A stretch of DNA of 64,000 nucleotides, from the NCBI GenBank assembly GCA_014584705.1, contig JACTMJ010000031.1, positions 186,001 to 250,000 on the forward strand, in the 5' to 3' direction. Below are positions 1 to 9,356 of this stretch, piece after piece. The stretch comes from Acidobacteriota bacterium (GTDB lineage: Bacteria; Acidobacteriota; Terriglobia; Bryobacterales; Bryobacteraceae). The position numbers were made by a program, and so were the translations under genes. Under the pieces are notes generated by a model. That model ran no database searches. It saw nothing but the letters and a program-made list of their open reading frames with translations, and was not told the origin of the DNA. Positions within the stretch are counted from its first letter, which is position 1; each line of letters opens with the position of its first letter.

Positions 1-179
1 AATTCGGTGCCTGTGCGGTCAAGAGTGGGATGCTTTAGGTGCGGGGAACACCTGCCTTGCTTCCGCCCGGTGTCGACGCACTTCTACGATACGATGCACG
101 GACGCGACGATTTGCTACCGGTTTTCGGCACATTGTGACTGGTTACCGGGCAGGTCGCAGCCACCGGGGGCGTGCTATC
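1..179. other. Window edge, no gene assigned
   Basis: No gene is supported here. One frame is open from the window edge to a TAG at 36-38 and could be the last dozen codons of an upstream gene, but that is too short to identify. The scpA reading frame stays open back to position 39, but those residues do not look like the family N-terminus. Confidence 0.4.
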
Positions 180-974
180 GTGGAATTCGTGCCCTTTCCG
201 TGGAGTGTGCAGCTTGAGCGCTATGAGGGTCCGCTGGACTTGCTGCTCGACCTGATCCGCAAACAGCAGATTGATATCTACGATATTCCGATTTTTGAGA
301 TCACTCAGCAATACTTCCAGTTTATGGAGGAGGCGGCTTCTCTCGACATCGAGTTGAGTGCGGAGTTCGTTTACATGGCGGCTACCTTGATTCATATCAA
401 GAGCCGGATGCTGTTGCCTAAGGACCCTGCACTAAAGGCGGAGGACGAGGCGGACGATCCTCGCGAGGAACTGGTACACAAGTTGCTCGAGCACGAACGC
501 TTCAAGACCGCGGCGGAAATGCTGAAGCAGAAGCGGCTGATCGAGGAAAACGTCTGGAGCAACCCGCAAATCAAGCAATTCGCGCTGCTTGACGAAGATC
601 CGGGCGTGCAAGTGGAGTTGCTCGATCTGGTGAAGGCGCTGCAAGCGGTGGTCGACCGGGCCAAGACGAGGCCGGTTTACGAGATTGCCCAGGAGCAGGT
701 GACCGTCGGACACATGATCCGCTTCGTTTGCCAGATGCTCAGCCAGGTGCGGCATGACAAGCCGCTGCTGGTGGTGGACTTGTTTGAAGTACAGGTGTCG
801 AAGCGGGCAATGATCTGCTTGCTGCTGGCGATGCTGGAGATGGCTAAGGGTCAGGCGTTGCTGATTGTTCACGATGACGACCCGAACAAGGTGGGCATCA
901 AGCGGAACACCGGCTTTGAGAGCTTCACGGCCACCCAGGCTGCATTGGGGAACCTGGAAGACGACTATCACTAG
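180..974 (+). CDS. scpA: Segregation and condensation protein A
   Basis: ScpA is the kleisin subunit that bridges SMC heads and, with ScpB, forms the condensin-like complex that compacts and segregates the chromosome. The family N-terminus is clear soon after the chosen start: a LERYEGPLDLLLDLIRKQ stretch, followed by the IDIYDIPI and SRMLLPKD blocks. A GTG at 180 puts this motif about ten residues in; a GTG at 189 is equally possible, and the frame stays open back to 39 with residues unlike the family. The 264-residue length is normal. scpB follows 30 bases later, the usual order, and rluB follows scpB, so the three probably form one transcript. The family is certain; the start is not. Confidence 0.93.
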   Translation: MEFVPFPWSVQLERYEGPLDLLLDLIRKQQIDIYDIPIFEITQQYFQFMEEAASLDIELSAEFVYMAATLIHIKSRMLLPKDPALKAEDEADDPREELVHKLLEHERFKTAAEMLKQKRLIEENVWSNPQIKQFALLDEDPGVQVELLDLVKALQAVVDRAKTRPVYEIAQEQVTVGHMIRFVCQMLSQVRHDKPLLVVDLFEVQVSKRAMICLLLAMLEMAKGQALLIVHDDDPNKVGIKRNTGFESFTATQAALGNLEDDYH

Positions 975-1004
975 CTCGCATCCCTTCTCCGTGGAGGAGC
1001 GGGT

Positions 1005-2111
1005 TTGCGACCAGTTCCATTGGATTTCATGAGCGAGACCTTCACACTCAAAGTGCTCTCCTGCCAAGGCGCGCGGCGAACCCGTCCGGTGCGGGTGCGG
1101 AACCCTCGGCGTATTGGAGAGACGATGCTGGTGATTCCGCCAGCGCTGCGCAAGCGGGCGATTCGCAAGAGGAACCGGAAAGCGGTACGTCCGCACGCGC
1201 GACCACGATTTTTTCGCGGCCGCCGCCTGGCGGGGATAGATCTGTACGGCGCGCCTGAGAGTTTGGGACTGGACGCGATCAGCGGGGGAGGTCTCGCGGA
1301 AGAAATCTCCATTGATTCTTTCGCACTGCATGCGGACGGTCCGGCCGGGGACGTGGGCGATATCGAGTTGCGGGCAACGCTTGAGGCCATTGTTTATGTG
1401 ACCGACGAGCCCGTTACCGCACAGCAGATTGCGCAGGCGCTGGAACTGCCGGTGGCGAAAGTGACGGAATTGCTGGAGAAGCTTGCCGCGGAGTACGGCG
1501 AAGCGCATCATGGCGTCTCCATCCGCAATGTGGCGGGCGGGTACAAGATGGCGACGAAGCCGGAATGCCATGAGGGAGTAAGGCGTTTCGTGAGGGCGCA
1601 GAAGCCGCCGTTGAAGCTCTCCATGGCCGCATTGGAAACGCTTGCCATGGTGGCTTACAAGCAGCCGATCACGTCGCCCGAGATTCTGGAGATTCGCGGC
1701 GTGCAGGGAGCCGGTGTTCTCAAGACGCTGCTCGATAAGAAATTGATTACGACGGCGGGCCGGAAGAATGTGGTGGGCCGACCGATGATGTATAAGACGA
1801 CGCGGGAGTTCCTGGTTCAGTTCGGCCTGAACAGCGTTTCCGAACTCCCGACGCTCAAGGAGTTCGAAGAACTCAAGAACCTTGCGTTCAACGAGGCCGA
1901 CGAAATCGAGAAAGCGGAAGCAGGCAAGCCACGATACGAGCAATATGCGGAGCAGGCCGCGGCCCTCGATGCTTATGCCGAAAGTGCCTCCGCGGAGAAC
2001 GAGCACGAGGCGGGAGGGCCGAAGCCGTTGGCGAGCGAGGAGGAGGAAGACGGCGATTCAGGGGAGGGAGAGATTTCTCCAACTTCCGCCGGGGAGCCGA
2101 AGGAGGAGTGA
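1005..2111 (+). CDS. scpB: Segregation and condensation protein B
   Basis: ScpB is the winged-helix (kite) partner of ScpA in the SMC complex. The recognisable core begins with ELRATLEAIVYVTDEPVT near residue 118. It continues through the second winged helix (AALETLAMVAYKQPIT, then EILEIRGVQGAGVLKTLL) and ends near residue 280. The C-terminal tail is rich in Glu, Ala and Ser. A GGAGGAG at 993-999 supports the TTG at 1005 or the ATG at 1029, but the first ~115 residues are Arg-rich and match nothing I know in ScpB. An internal GTG at 1353 would give a family-sized protein. The stop overlaps the rluB ATG (TGATG). Confidence 0.9.
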   Translation: MRPVPLDFMSETFTLKVLSCQGARRTRPVRVRNPRRIGETMLVIPPALRKRAIRKRNRKAVRPHARPRFFRGRRLAGIDLYGAPESLGLDAISGGGLAEEISIDSFALHADGPAGDVGDIELRATLEAIVYVTDEPVTAQQIAQALELPVAKVTELLEKLAAEYGEAHHGVSIRNVAGGYKMATKPECHEGVRRFVRAQKPPLKLSMAALETLAMVAYKQPITSPEILEIRGVQGAGVLKTLLDKKLITTAGRKNVVGRPMMYKTTREFLVQFGLNSVSELPTLKEFEELKNLAFNEADEIEKAEAGKPRYEQYAEQAAALDAYAESASAENEHEAGGPKPLASEEEEDGDSGEGEISPTSAGEPKEE

Positions 2112-2848
2112 TGGGGCAGGAGCGGTTACAGAAGATTCTTGCTCATGCGGGCATTTGCAGCCGGCGTCACGCGGAGGAGTATATTCTGGCCGGACGCGTG
2201 AAGGTGAATGGCAAGGTGGCGGACCAACTTGGAGCCAAAGCGGACCCGATCGAAGACCACATCAAAGTAGACGGCAAACTGATCAACGTTCGCGCTGAAA
2301 AGATTATTTATTTGGCACTTCACAAACCCAAGGCTGTGGTGACGACGGCCGCCGATCCGGAGGGCCGGGAAACCGTGATGAAGTTCCTCCCGAAGGTGAA
2401 GCAGCGGGTGTACCCCGTAGGACGCCTCGATTACCAGAGCGAGGGTTTGCTGTTGCTGACCAACGATGGCGAGTTCGCGAATCGCGTCATCTCGCCCAAG
2501 TATCACGTGCCCAAGACCTATCTGGTGAAGTCGACGGGCTTGCTGAGCGAAGAGGAAGAAGCGGCGTTCGCGGAAGGGTTCGTGCTGGACGGTAAGAAGA
2601 CTGCTCCCGCGAAGATTCGCCTGGTGAAACGCGCGACGAATCCCTGGTACGAAGTGGTGCTAACCGAGGGCCGTACACACCAGATTCGGAAGATGTTCCG
2701 GCACTTTGGCAAACTGGTAGAGAAGTTGCGGCGCGTGCAGATTGGCCCGATTGAACTCCGGGGAATCCGGCCAGGCGATTATCGCTTGCTGAATTTGCAG
2801 GAGATCCGGAAATTTCGCCGAATGCTGCAACTGCCGCCGATTGTTTGA
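2111..2848 (+). CDS. rluB: Pseudouridine synthase, RsuA/RluB family
   Basis: This enzyme isomerises a uridine in rRNA to pseudouridine; RluB modifies 23S rRNA and RsuA 16S rRNA, and the sequence alone does not fully separate them. The N-terminus is an S4 RNA-binding domain (RLQKILAHAGICSRRHAEEYI, residues about 4-60). The catalytic domain carries the signature GRLDYQSEGLLLLTNDGE near residue 100, with the nucleophilic Asp in GRLD, followed by KTYLVK and the EGRTHQIRKMFRHFG block. The start is the ATG that overlaps the scpB stop by one base; a GTG one codon earlier would add a single residue. scpA-scpB-rluB is a common gene order. Confidence 0.93.
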   Translation: MGQERLQKILAHAGICSRRHAEEYILAGRVKVNGKVADQLGAKADPIEDHIKVDGKLINVRAEKIIYLALHKPKAVVTTAADPEGRETVMKFLPKVKQRVYPVGRLDYQSEGLLLLTNDGEFANRVISPKYHVPKTYLVKSTGLLSEEEEAAFAEGFVLDGKKTAPAKIRLVKRATNPWYEVVLTEGRTHQIRKMFRHFGKLVEKLRRVQIGPIELRGIRPGDYRLLNLQEIRKFRRMLQLPPIV

Positions 2849-2990
2849 CACTTTTTGCGCTTGCGGCGATCTTCTTCTCTTGAGATCCGCGCGATCTTGA
2901 GAGGGGCCGCAATTTTCGTTTCCGAGGCATCTCCATTCCGCTAAAGAGACTGGCTGGCCGCAGATCGCATAAACTTAGAGAGATCTCCTT

Positions 2991-3809
2991 GTGATTTTTT
3001 CTCGAAGCAAATTCATTGCCCTGCTTTGTGCAATTGGCACGCTATCTCTTTTCACAGCCTCATGCGCGTGGCGTGGTGGAGCGGGACGCGACTTTATTCC
3101 TACGCCTGTAATGCCCTTGCAGTCGGGTGATATTCCGCCGGAAACCATTTTGCTCAAGTATTTCGATCTGCAGAAGGAGCAGGGGCGGCTGGAGAACTAT
3201 CAGGTTGATGTGCGGATCGTGGCATCGTTGCCGGCGATGCACAAGAGCGGGACACTGACGGCGACGCGGATCCTTCGAGGAGAATCCGGTCTATCGTACA
3301 AGGGCGCCTCATTCACCGGAGACGACAGCGTGAAGGGCGACGTCATCGCACGCTATCTGAACGCGGAAAAGGAATCGCTCCGCCGCCCCATGAATATCGG
3401 TATCAACCTTGCGAATTACCGATTCACTTACCGCGGGATTGCGATGTATCTCGATCGCCGTGCCCACGTTTTTGAGGTGAATCCGAAGGACAAGAAAATC
3501 GGGCTCTACCGCGGTGAGCTTTGGGTGGACATCGAAACCAGCCAGCCACTGCGCGAATTCGGCCGATTTGTACGGAATCCCTCCGTATTTCTTAAGAATG
3601 TTGATTTTGTTCGGGATTTCCACCTGGTTAACGGCCGGGCACTTCCGGCGCGCATCATCACCAAGATGGATACTCGGCTGGTCGGCCCGGCTGAGATCAC
3701 CGTCTACTTTAGCGACTACAATTTTCAGCTTCCTCCTGAATCGCACGAAGTATCCATCGCCAAACCTACCCGTCCGAGCCGCACGCGCAAGTCACCGATT
3801 CTCGAATAG
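2991..3809 (+). CDS. Predicted lipoprotein of unknown function
   Basis: I do not recognise this 272-residue protein. A hydrophobic signal segment (residues about 6-22) ends in a lipobox-like LFTASC, so Cys25 is the likely lipidated residue after signal peptidase II cleavage. The mature part is a beta-rich domain without obvious catalytic residues. Its overall layout, including phrases such as LGLYRGELWVDIETSQP-like strands (actual text KIGLYRGELWVDIE), recalls proteins of the LolA/outer-membrane lipoprotein-sorting type, but that is only a guess. The C-terminus is basic (Arg/Lys/Pro). The start is a GTG preceded by AGAGAGATCTCC. It stands alone, 142 bases after rluB, with a weak hairpin behind it. 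Confidence 0.75.
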   Translation: MIFSRSKFIALLCAIGTLSLFTASCAWRGGAGRDFIPTPVMPLQSGDIPPETILLKYFDLQKEQGRLENYQVDVRIVASLPAMHKSGTLTATRILRGESGLSYKGASFTGDDSVKGDVIARYLNAEKESLRRPMNIGINLANYRFTYRGIAMYLDRRAHVFEVNPKDKKIGLYRGELWVDIETSQPLREFGRFVRNPSVFLKNVDFVRDFHLVNGRALPARIITKMDTRLVGPAEITVYFSDYNFQLPPESHEVSIAKPTRPSRTRKSPILE

Positions 3810-3822
3810 ACCGCGCTTCCAG

Positions 3823-3845
3823 AGAGAGTTTCCTTCGCACTCTCT
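3823..3845. terminator. Weak hairpin between convergent genes
   Basis: AGAGAGT at 3823-3829 pairs with ACTCTCT at 3839-3845 around a 9-base loop. No T-run follows on either strand. Its position between the lipoprotein and the convergent minus-strand gene fits a weak bidirectional terminator. Confidence 0.35.
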
Positions 3846-3883
3846 AGTTCGCGTCGGATTGGCCCGCGCCGCGAGCGAAGGGC

Positions 3884-4543
3884 TTAGTGCCCTAGCGCCC
3901 TTCGGCCGCCGAAGCGCTGGCTGTACCACGCACGGACACTGAATTCATTCAGGATCGTGACATCTTCACCGTTTGGCCCGAAGGCATCGATGGCCTGTTC
4001 GGAATGGTCAGCGTATTGTGCTTCGCCGCCGTGCTGCACCATGGGGCTGCCGATACGCTCATTGATATAACGCTGCACCGGAAGCAGCATGGCGCCACGG
4101 CGGTGCGGCTGACCGAGGAGGGTCTCAACGGCCGCGAGATTGCGGTGGGCTTGCGTGATATCGATGATGTCGTAGAGGTCATAGTCGCCATGGATGTAGT
4201 TGCCGTCCAGGCGAAGACATCCATAGTGTTTCGAATTGGGGTCCTGGTCAGTCTTGTAGACCTGGCCAATCAGCGGCTCCATGGATTGCCAGGCGGCCAT
4301 GGCCTTGGATTCCTTCCCTGGTTTGAAGGCTCGGGGATGAACGCGGGGATCGACGACCAACCCGGCGAGTTTGTACGGAGGGGTATCGATATCCGCCGTC
4401 TTAGCTTTGCAATCAATTCGTTTGGGTGAGTATCCCGGCAAACCCACATAACGCAGAGATGCCGGATTGGTGCGGCGAACGAGAATCCAGGCCTTAAAAT
4501 GAGCGGCCGCTGCAAGAAAGATCTGTTTGTCTAAAGAACGCAT
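3884..4543 (-). CDS. Small protein with edema factor/ExoY-like nucleotidyl cyclase signatures
   Basis: This 219-residue protein matches, from memory, the conserved points of the anthrax edema factor/ExoY adenylyl cyclase fold. K41, K46 and K48 (PKRIDCKAK) have the spacing of the ATP-binding lysines of ExoY (K81, K86, K88). They are followed by LAGLVVDP, which corresponds to the AG-hydrophobic-VD strand. D120 and D122 in GDYDLYDI match the metal-binding DYD aspartates. H171, E174 and E182 (HGGE... to SE) match the His577/Glu580/Glu588 region of edema factor. The residue aligned with Asn583 is Y177, so activity may be altered or lost. The protein is much shorter than the toxins, has no clear signal peptide, lacks a helical activator domain, and has no obvious ribosome binding site. 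It lies downstream of fcl on the same strand. Confidence 0.6.
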   Translation of the reverse strand: MRSLDKQIFLAAAAHFKAWILVRRTNPASLRYVGLPGYSPKRIDCKAKTADIDTPPYKLAGLVVDPRVHPRAFKPGKESKAMAAWQSMEPLIGQVYKTDQDPNSKHYGCLRLDGNYIHGDYDLYDIIDITQAHRNLAAVETLLGQPHRRGAMLLPVQRYINERIGSPMVQHGGEAQYADHSEQAIDAFGPNGEDVTILNEFSVRAWYSQRFGGRRALGH

Positions 4544-4657
4544 GTCATTCTTGGATGCGGAATCAGGAGACAGAGCGGGTCATCCGGGAGTGCGTCCGGG
4601 TTACCGGTCCGATGGGGAATCCCTTCGAGTGCCGCGGTTTTCAAGCGTTTGGGATAG

Positions 4658-5599
4658 CTACGCTCGCGCCAGTGCATGGTGCTCTTCAAACCAGGCATAG
4701 GTCTCGCGGAGCCCGTCGGTGAGAGGGATGCGGGGACGCCAGCCAAAGGCACGCAGACGGGAGGAATCCAGGAGTTTGCGAGGTGTTCCATCGGGCCTCG
4801 AATGGTCGAAACCGATTCGCCCCGTGTAGCCCGCGATGGCCTTGATAGATTCGGCCAGTTCGGCGATGCTAAGTTCTTCGCCTGTGCCTACATTGATCGG
4901 TTCGGTGGAATGGTAATGCAGCATCAGAAACACCGCGGCCGAGGCGAGATCGTCCACGTGCAGGAACTCGCGCAAGACTGTACCGGTGCCCCAGATCGTA
5001 ACGGATTCCATGCCTCGCTGCTTTGCTTCATGGAAGCGGCGGATGAGGGCGGGAAGAACGTGGGATTGCGTCTCCGAGAAGTTGTCTCCAGGCCCGTAAA
5101 GGTTTGTGGGCATCAGCGTGATGGCGTTCCACCCATACTGCAGCGCGTATGATTCGCACAGTTTTGCTCCTGCAATTTTCGCGATGGCATACCACTGATT
5201 GGTAGGTTCGAGACTGCCACTCAGCAGACTCTCTTCGCGGATTGGCTGCGATGCCAGGCGCGGGTAAATGCAGGACGAACCCAAGAACAGCAGCTTGCGG
5301 ACTCCGTGCCGGTAAGCGGAGTCAATGACGTTGTTCTGGATCGCGAGATTCTGATAGAGGAAGTCGGCGGGGTGTTGCGAATTGGCGTGGATTCCGCCCA
5401 CCTTCGCAGCGGCCAGGAAGACGTACGCGGGAGAGTGGTCTTTGAAGTAGCGATCGACCGCCGAGCGATCGAGGAGATCCAGATCGCGACGCGCGGGCGC
5501 CAGCACGTGCTGATAACCGTCTCGCGCGAGTTGACGCGCAATTGCACTTCCAGCCAGCCCGCGCGCACCCGCGACCAGGATTTGTGAATCCACGTTCAT
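4658..5599 (-). CDS. fcl: GDP-L-fucose synthase
   Basis: Fcl (WcaG) converts GDP-4-keto-6-deoxymannose to GDP-L-fucose with NADPH, providing sugar for surface polysaccharide. It is an extended short-chain dehydrogenase. The nucleotide loop is GARGLAGSAIARQL near the N-terminus, followed by AAAKVGGIHANSQHPADFLY, the serine strand FLGSSCIYP, the YAIAK catalytic Tyr-Lys pair and the MPTNLYGPGDNF block. All are typical of Fcl rather than of general epimerases. The ATG at 5599 was chosen because it places the loop eight residues in; the longer open frame adds 46 atypical residues. Length is 313, normal for the family. GDP-mannose dehydratase (gmd), its usual partner, is not in the window. Confidence 0.93.
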   Translation of the reverse strand: MNVDSQILVAGARGLAGSAIARQLARDGYQHVLAPARRDLDLLDRSAVDRYFKDHSPAYVFLAAAKVGGIHANSQHPADFLYQNLAIQNNVIDSAYRHGVRKLLFLGSSCIYPRLASQPIREESLLSGSLEPTNQWYAIAKIAGAKLCESYALQYGWNAITLMPTNLYGPGDNFSETQSHVLPALIRRFHEAKQRGMESVTIWGTGTVLREFLHVDDLASAAVFLMLHYHSTEPINVGTGEELSIAELAESIKAIAGYTGRIGFDHSRPDGTPRKLLDSSRLRAFGWRPRIPLTDGLRETYAWFEEHHALARA

Positions 5600-5776
5600 G
5601 GAGTGTTCTTCGGCAGTTCCGGCCTTCCGCATTACATCCGCCGTCGGAGGCGGAGTTCGCGTGTCGCGCGGGTTGGCCAGGAAGGATTGCGTGCTCCGCA
5701 TGGTAGAGTTGCGAAGTAGGGTAATTTCAGATGCCACGGTGCAATTTGCACGGGGCTGGAGTGGGGGCGGGAAGAG

Positions 5777-8700
5777 GTGCGGAGTTTTCGTTCTGTTTTG
5801 ACTATGATCGCGGTGTGCGCTCTGTGGACGGCGCTGCCAACGCTGTTATTCGGGCAATCGGCTACCACGGGTGCGCTGGAAGGCAGAGTTCGGAATGCGG
5901 GTGGAGAGGCAATCGCGGGGGCGACGGTGACCGTGCTCAGTCCATCCACCGGCCAGCGGCATCTTTCGGAGGCGGATGGGGCCGGGATGTACCGATTCTC
6001 CCTGCTGACGCCGGGCGTCTATTCCGTGACGTTCGAGGCCGCGGGCTTCAAGTCCGCGCGGATGGAGAGCGTGACAGTCAACGTTTCCGAAGTGCCGGTT
6101 CTTGATGCGCGACTGGAACCTGGAGAAGCGTCACAACCAATGACTTGCGATTGCACCCTCGGGAGCGCCGCGCCTTCCACGGGGACGCTGGTTGATCAAA
6201 AGACGATCACGGCGGTTCCGCTGAATACGCGCAACTTTACGCAGGTGCTTTCGATGTCGTCCGGTTCGGCGGCCAGTGTCAACAATGCCGGGACGCTGGG
6301 GCGCGGATCTTCGAATGTGAATGTAAACGGGAACTTGACGTCGGGTTCCTACACCATCGACGGTGCATACTCGCCGAGCACGGTACCCAATCCGGACTCG
6401 ATCTCGGAATTCAAGATCCAGACTTCGCAGTACGACGCGGGGTTCGGGGCGATGACGCCGAGTACGAATCTGGTAACCAGGGCGGGGCAGAACGACATCC
6501 ACGGGACGCTATGGGAGTTCTTGCGTAACGACATTTTTAACGCCAACACGTTCTTCCGGAACCGGGCCGGACAGGATAAGCCCAATCTCAAGCAGAACCA
6601 GTTTGGCGGCGCACTGGGCGGGGCGCTCCGGCAGAACAAGTGGTTTCTTTTCGGTTCTTTTCAGGGGACGCGACAGGTGAACGGTCTGGACCCGACGTCA
6701 ACGGCCAACCTCATCCTGCCCGCGCTGGGCAACGACCGCTCGGCCGCCACGCTTGCCGCCCAGTTCTGCCCGGATGCGCACCCAGGGGATGCGGCGCGGT
6801 ACCGGACCTTCGCCGGAGGCAAGCAGCTTGATTGCGCGAACCGCAGTACCGCGACAACGGCGCCAATCAACCCTGTAGCCCTTCGAATTCTGCAAACAAA
6901 AGACAAGAATGGCAACTACCTGATTCCGTCGCCGCAGACGATCATCTCCTCGGGCGCAAACGCCGGGCTCGGATTCTCCTCGTACAGCATGCCTTCCACC
7001 TACGACGAGAACCACTGGATCGCAAACAGCGACTACGTCCTGAACGCAGCCAATACGCTCTCGGCGCGGCTGTTCACGTCGACGGTAGACCAGTTGCGGA
7101 CCTTTGGTTCTCCGGGCGGCTATCCGGGAGCGCCGGTGGTGCCGGGCTGGGGGGCTCCGCAAGCGCTCACGGCCACGGACATCGCCACCAGCGGCCGGCT
7201 CACGACGACCCTCTCCGCGAACGTCGTGAATGAAGCGAGCATGGCATTCACCCGAAACAACACCGACGCGGTGAGCGTGGGCATGCCGGCGGCGGCCGAT
7301 TTCGGCATCACGGCGGTGGATCCGCTGTTTCCGCACCCGCCGGAGTTGACCGTGCTCGGCCCGCTGGGCACCTTCCGCCTCTTTGGCACGAACCCCAACG
7401 ATAACCATTTCAAGACCGTGACCTATTCCTGGGCCGATAACCTCTCCTGGGTACGAGGCAGGCAACGCATACGAATGGGCGGCTTCTTACGGGCGCGCGG
7501 ATACCGGCGGAGCACGGGGCAGGATCACCTTCCAGACGTTCGCGGACTTCCTGCTCGGGCTGAACGCGGGGGAGAACGCGAGCCCCGTGGGACGCAGCAA
7601 CATCCAGGCGGTGCAAGCCAGTGAGGGGATCGGCCCCTTCGGCGAAGTGGAATACCGCTACCGGCGCTACTATGGCGCGGCTTATGTGCAGGACGACATC
7701 AAGATTTCGAACAACTTCACGCTGAACGCGGGGTTGCGCTGGGAGTACATCGGGCCTTCGCTCGATACGGCCGGTACGGTAGGCAATTTTCTCCCGGACC
7801 TCGCGGGCGATGGTGAGATTCCGCCGGAGGGAGGCACGCTGAAAGGGTACACGGTAGCCTCGAACTATAACCCGAACATGGTGAACCCGTACACCGGCCA
7901 GCCCTTCGGCCCGCCACCCGATGGTGTGCAGATGCGGAATACGAAAAGCTTCTACCGGAATGGCGCTCCAAAGGATGCGTTCGCACCGCGTGCCGGCTTC
8001 GCGTGGCAGCCGCTGGGCAGTTCGGGATGGTTGGTGATCGGAGGCGGCTACGGGTGGTTCTACCAAGCTCCGCCCTTTGCCGGCAATGCCAGTTCCGCGC
8101 CGCTGTTCACGGCTCCTCCGTTCGCGCAGAGCTTCACCAATACGGATGCCAGCAACAACACGTCCTCATTCGCCCAGCCATTCCCGGTGACGACGCTGGG
8201 CTTTATCCCGCGCACGCGCACATCGAAGCTATCCGACCGGGTGGCGGGGCCGATTTATCGCCTGCCGCGACTGCAGCAGTGGAACTTCACGGCCAAGATG
8301 AAGTTCGGAGTAACGTCCGTGGATCTTGGCTATGTCGGCTCTTACGGTGACCGTCTCCTGATGGCTCACGGGCTGAACCAACCCGCGCTCGCAAGCGAGA
8401 GCAACCCGGTGAATTGCGGATACGACGGGAACCCGGAGCATTGCATAACCACGAACACGTCCCTCAACGCAAGGCTGCGTGTGTCGGTGCTGGGAGAGAC
8501 GCCAACCGCGCTGCTGGCAAGCCGCTTCATCGGCGAATCCACGTACCACAGTCTGCAGGCCACTTTCCGCGCGCGGATTGCAGATCGGCTCAGTTTTCAA
8601 TCCGCCTACACGCTTTCAAAGGCGCTGAACAACACGGATTTGAATAACGATCAGACACGCCTCGATCTGGGCTGGGGCCGCGCCTCGTTTGATCGCACGC

Positions 8701-9266
8701 ATCGGTTAATCTCGAATTTCAGCTATGAACTGCCCCTGCCGGTTGGCGGCACGGGATTGCGCCGCGTGCTGTTTGAAGGTTGGGCCGCATCCGGAATTGT
8801 GATCCTGCAGAGCGGCCTGCCCATGACGCTCACGGATCCGAACGGAGGCGGAGTGTACGGGCGCGCGGGGACTTCCACGATCACGATGTGCCCGCAATCA
8901 TCGTATGGCGACCTGCGCACGCAGGGTGGCGTCAAGGACCGGTTAGATCGATGGTTCGACACTTCGGCCATCTGCACCGCATCCGTGGCGGGAGCGAATG
9001 GCGCAACCGGCTACGGCAATGCCGGCAACGCGATTCTGAACGGACCCAGCCAACTGAATACGGATTTCTCCATTGGGAAACGCACTCGGGTGGGCGGGCT
9101 TCGGGAAGACGCAGAATTGGCTTTCCGCGTGGAGTTTTACAACGCCCTGAATATGGCGCAATTCTCGAATCCCGGAACTGCACTTGGCACGGCGAATTTC
9201 GGAGTGATCACGGGCACGTCGGTGGCGCCGCGGTTGATTCAATTCGGGCTGAAGTATCTTTTCTGA
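5777..9266 (+). pseudogene. Oar-like TonB-dependent receptor, frameshifted
   Basis: This is one large outer-membrane receptor read in two frames. The 5' part (5777 to about 7500) has a signal peptide, a carboxypeptidase-regulatory-like beta sandwich (GALEGRVRNAGGEAIAGATV), a plug-like region and the start of the barrel. The 3' part runs to 9266 and ends in the barrel-type GLKYLF. Reading back from the 3' frame gives RITFQTFADFLLGLNAG upstream of its first GTG at 7587, which is normal receptor text. The frame therefore changes between about 7475 and 7510, where the 5' frame turns into Arg-rich nonsense. A one-base error or a real mutation would both explain it. The intact paralogue at 9357-12827 shows the expected architecture. 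Confidence 0.85.
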
Positions 9267-9301
9267 TAGGTGGACGCGATTCGTCCGGCAGACGGAAACA
9301 G

Positions 9302-9340
9302 AAAGGCGCGCGAGTTGTGGGAAGCAACTCGCGCGCCTTT
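9302..9340. terminator. Bidirectional terminator between convergent receptor genes
   Basis: AAAGGCGCGCGAGTTG at 9302-9317 pairs perfectly with CAACTCGCGCGCCTTT at 9325-9340 around a 7-base loop. The A/T ends give a short T-run on each strand. It lies between the stops of two convergent genes. Confidence 0.9.
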
Positions 9341-9356
9341 TCCGGTGAGGCTGAGG

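Noticed and set aside
3..38. C-terminus of an upstream gene
   Set aside because: Twelve codons with a stop are too few to support a gene.
432..2006. Long minus-strand open frame across scpA and scpB
   Set aside because: It is a shadow in GC-rich sequence: it is antisense to two clear genes and has no recognisable domain. Several similar long antisense frames (for example 39110-41200, 45114-47096, 59958-62150) were dropped for the same reason.
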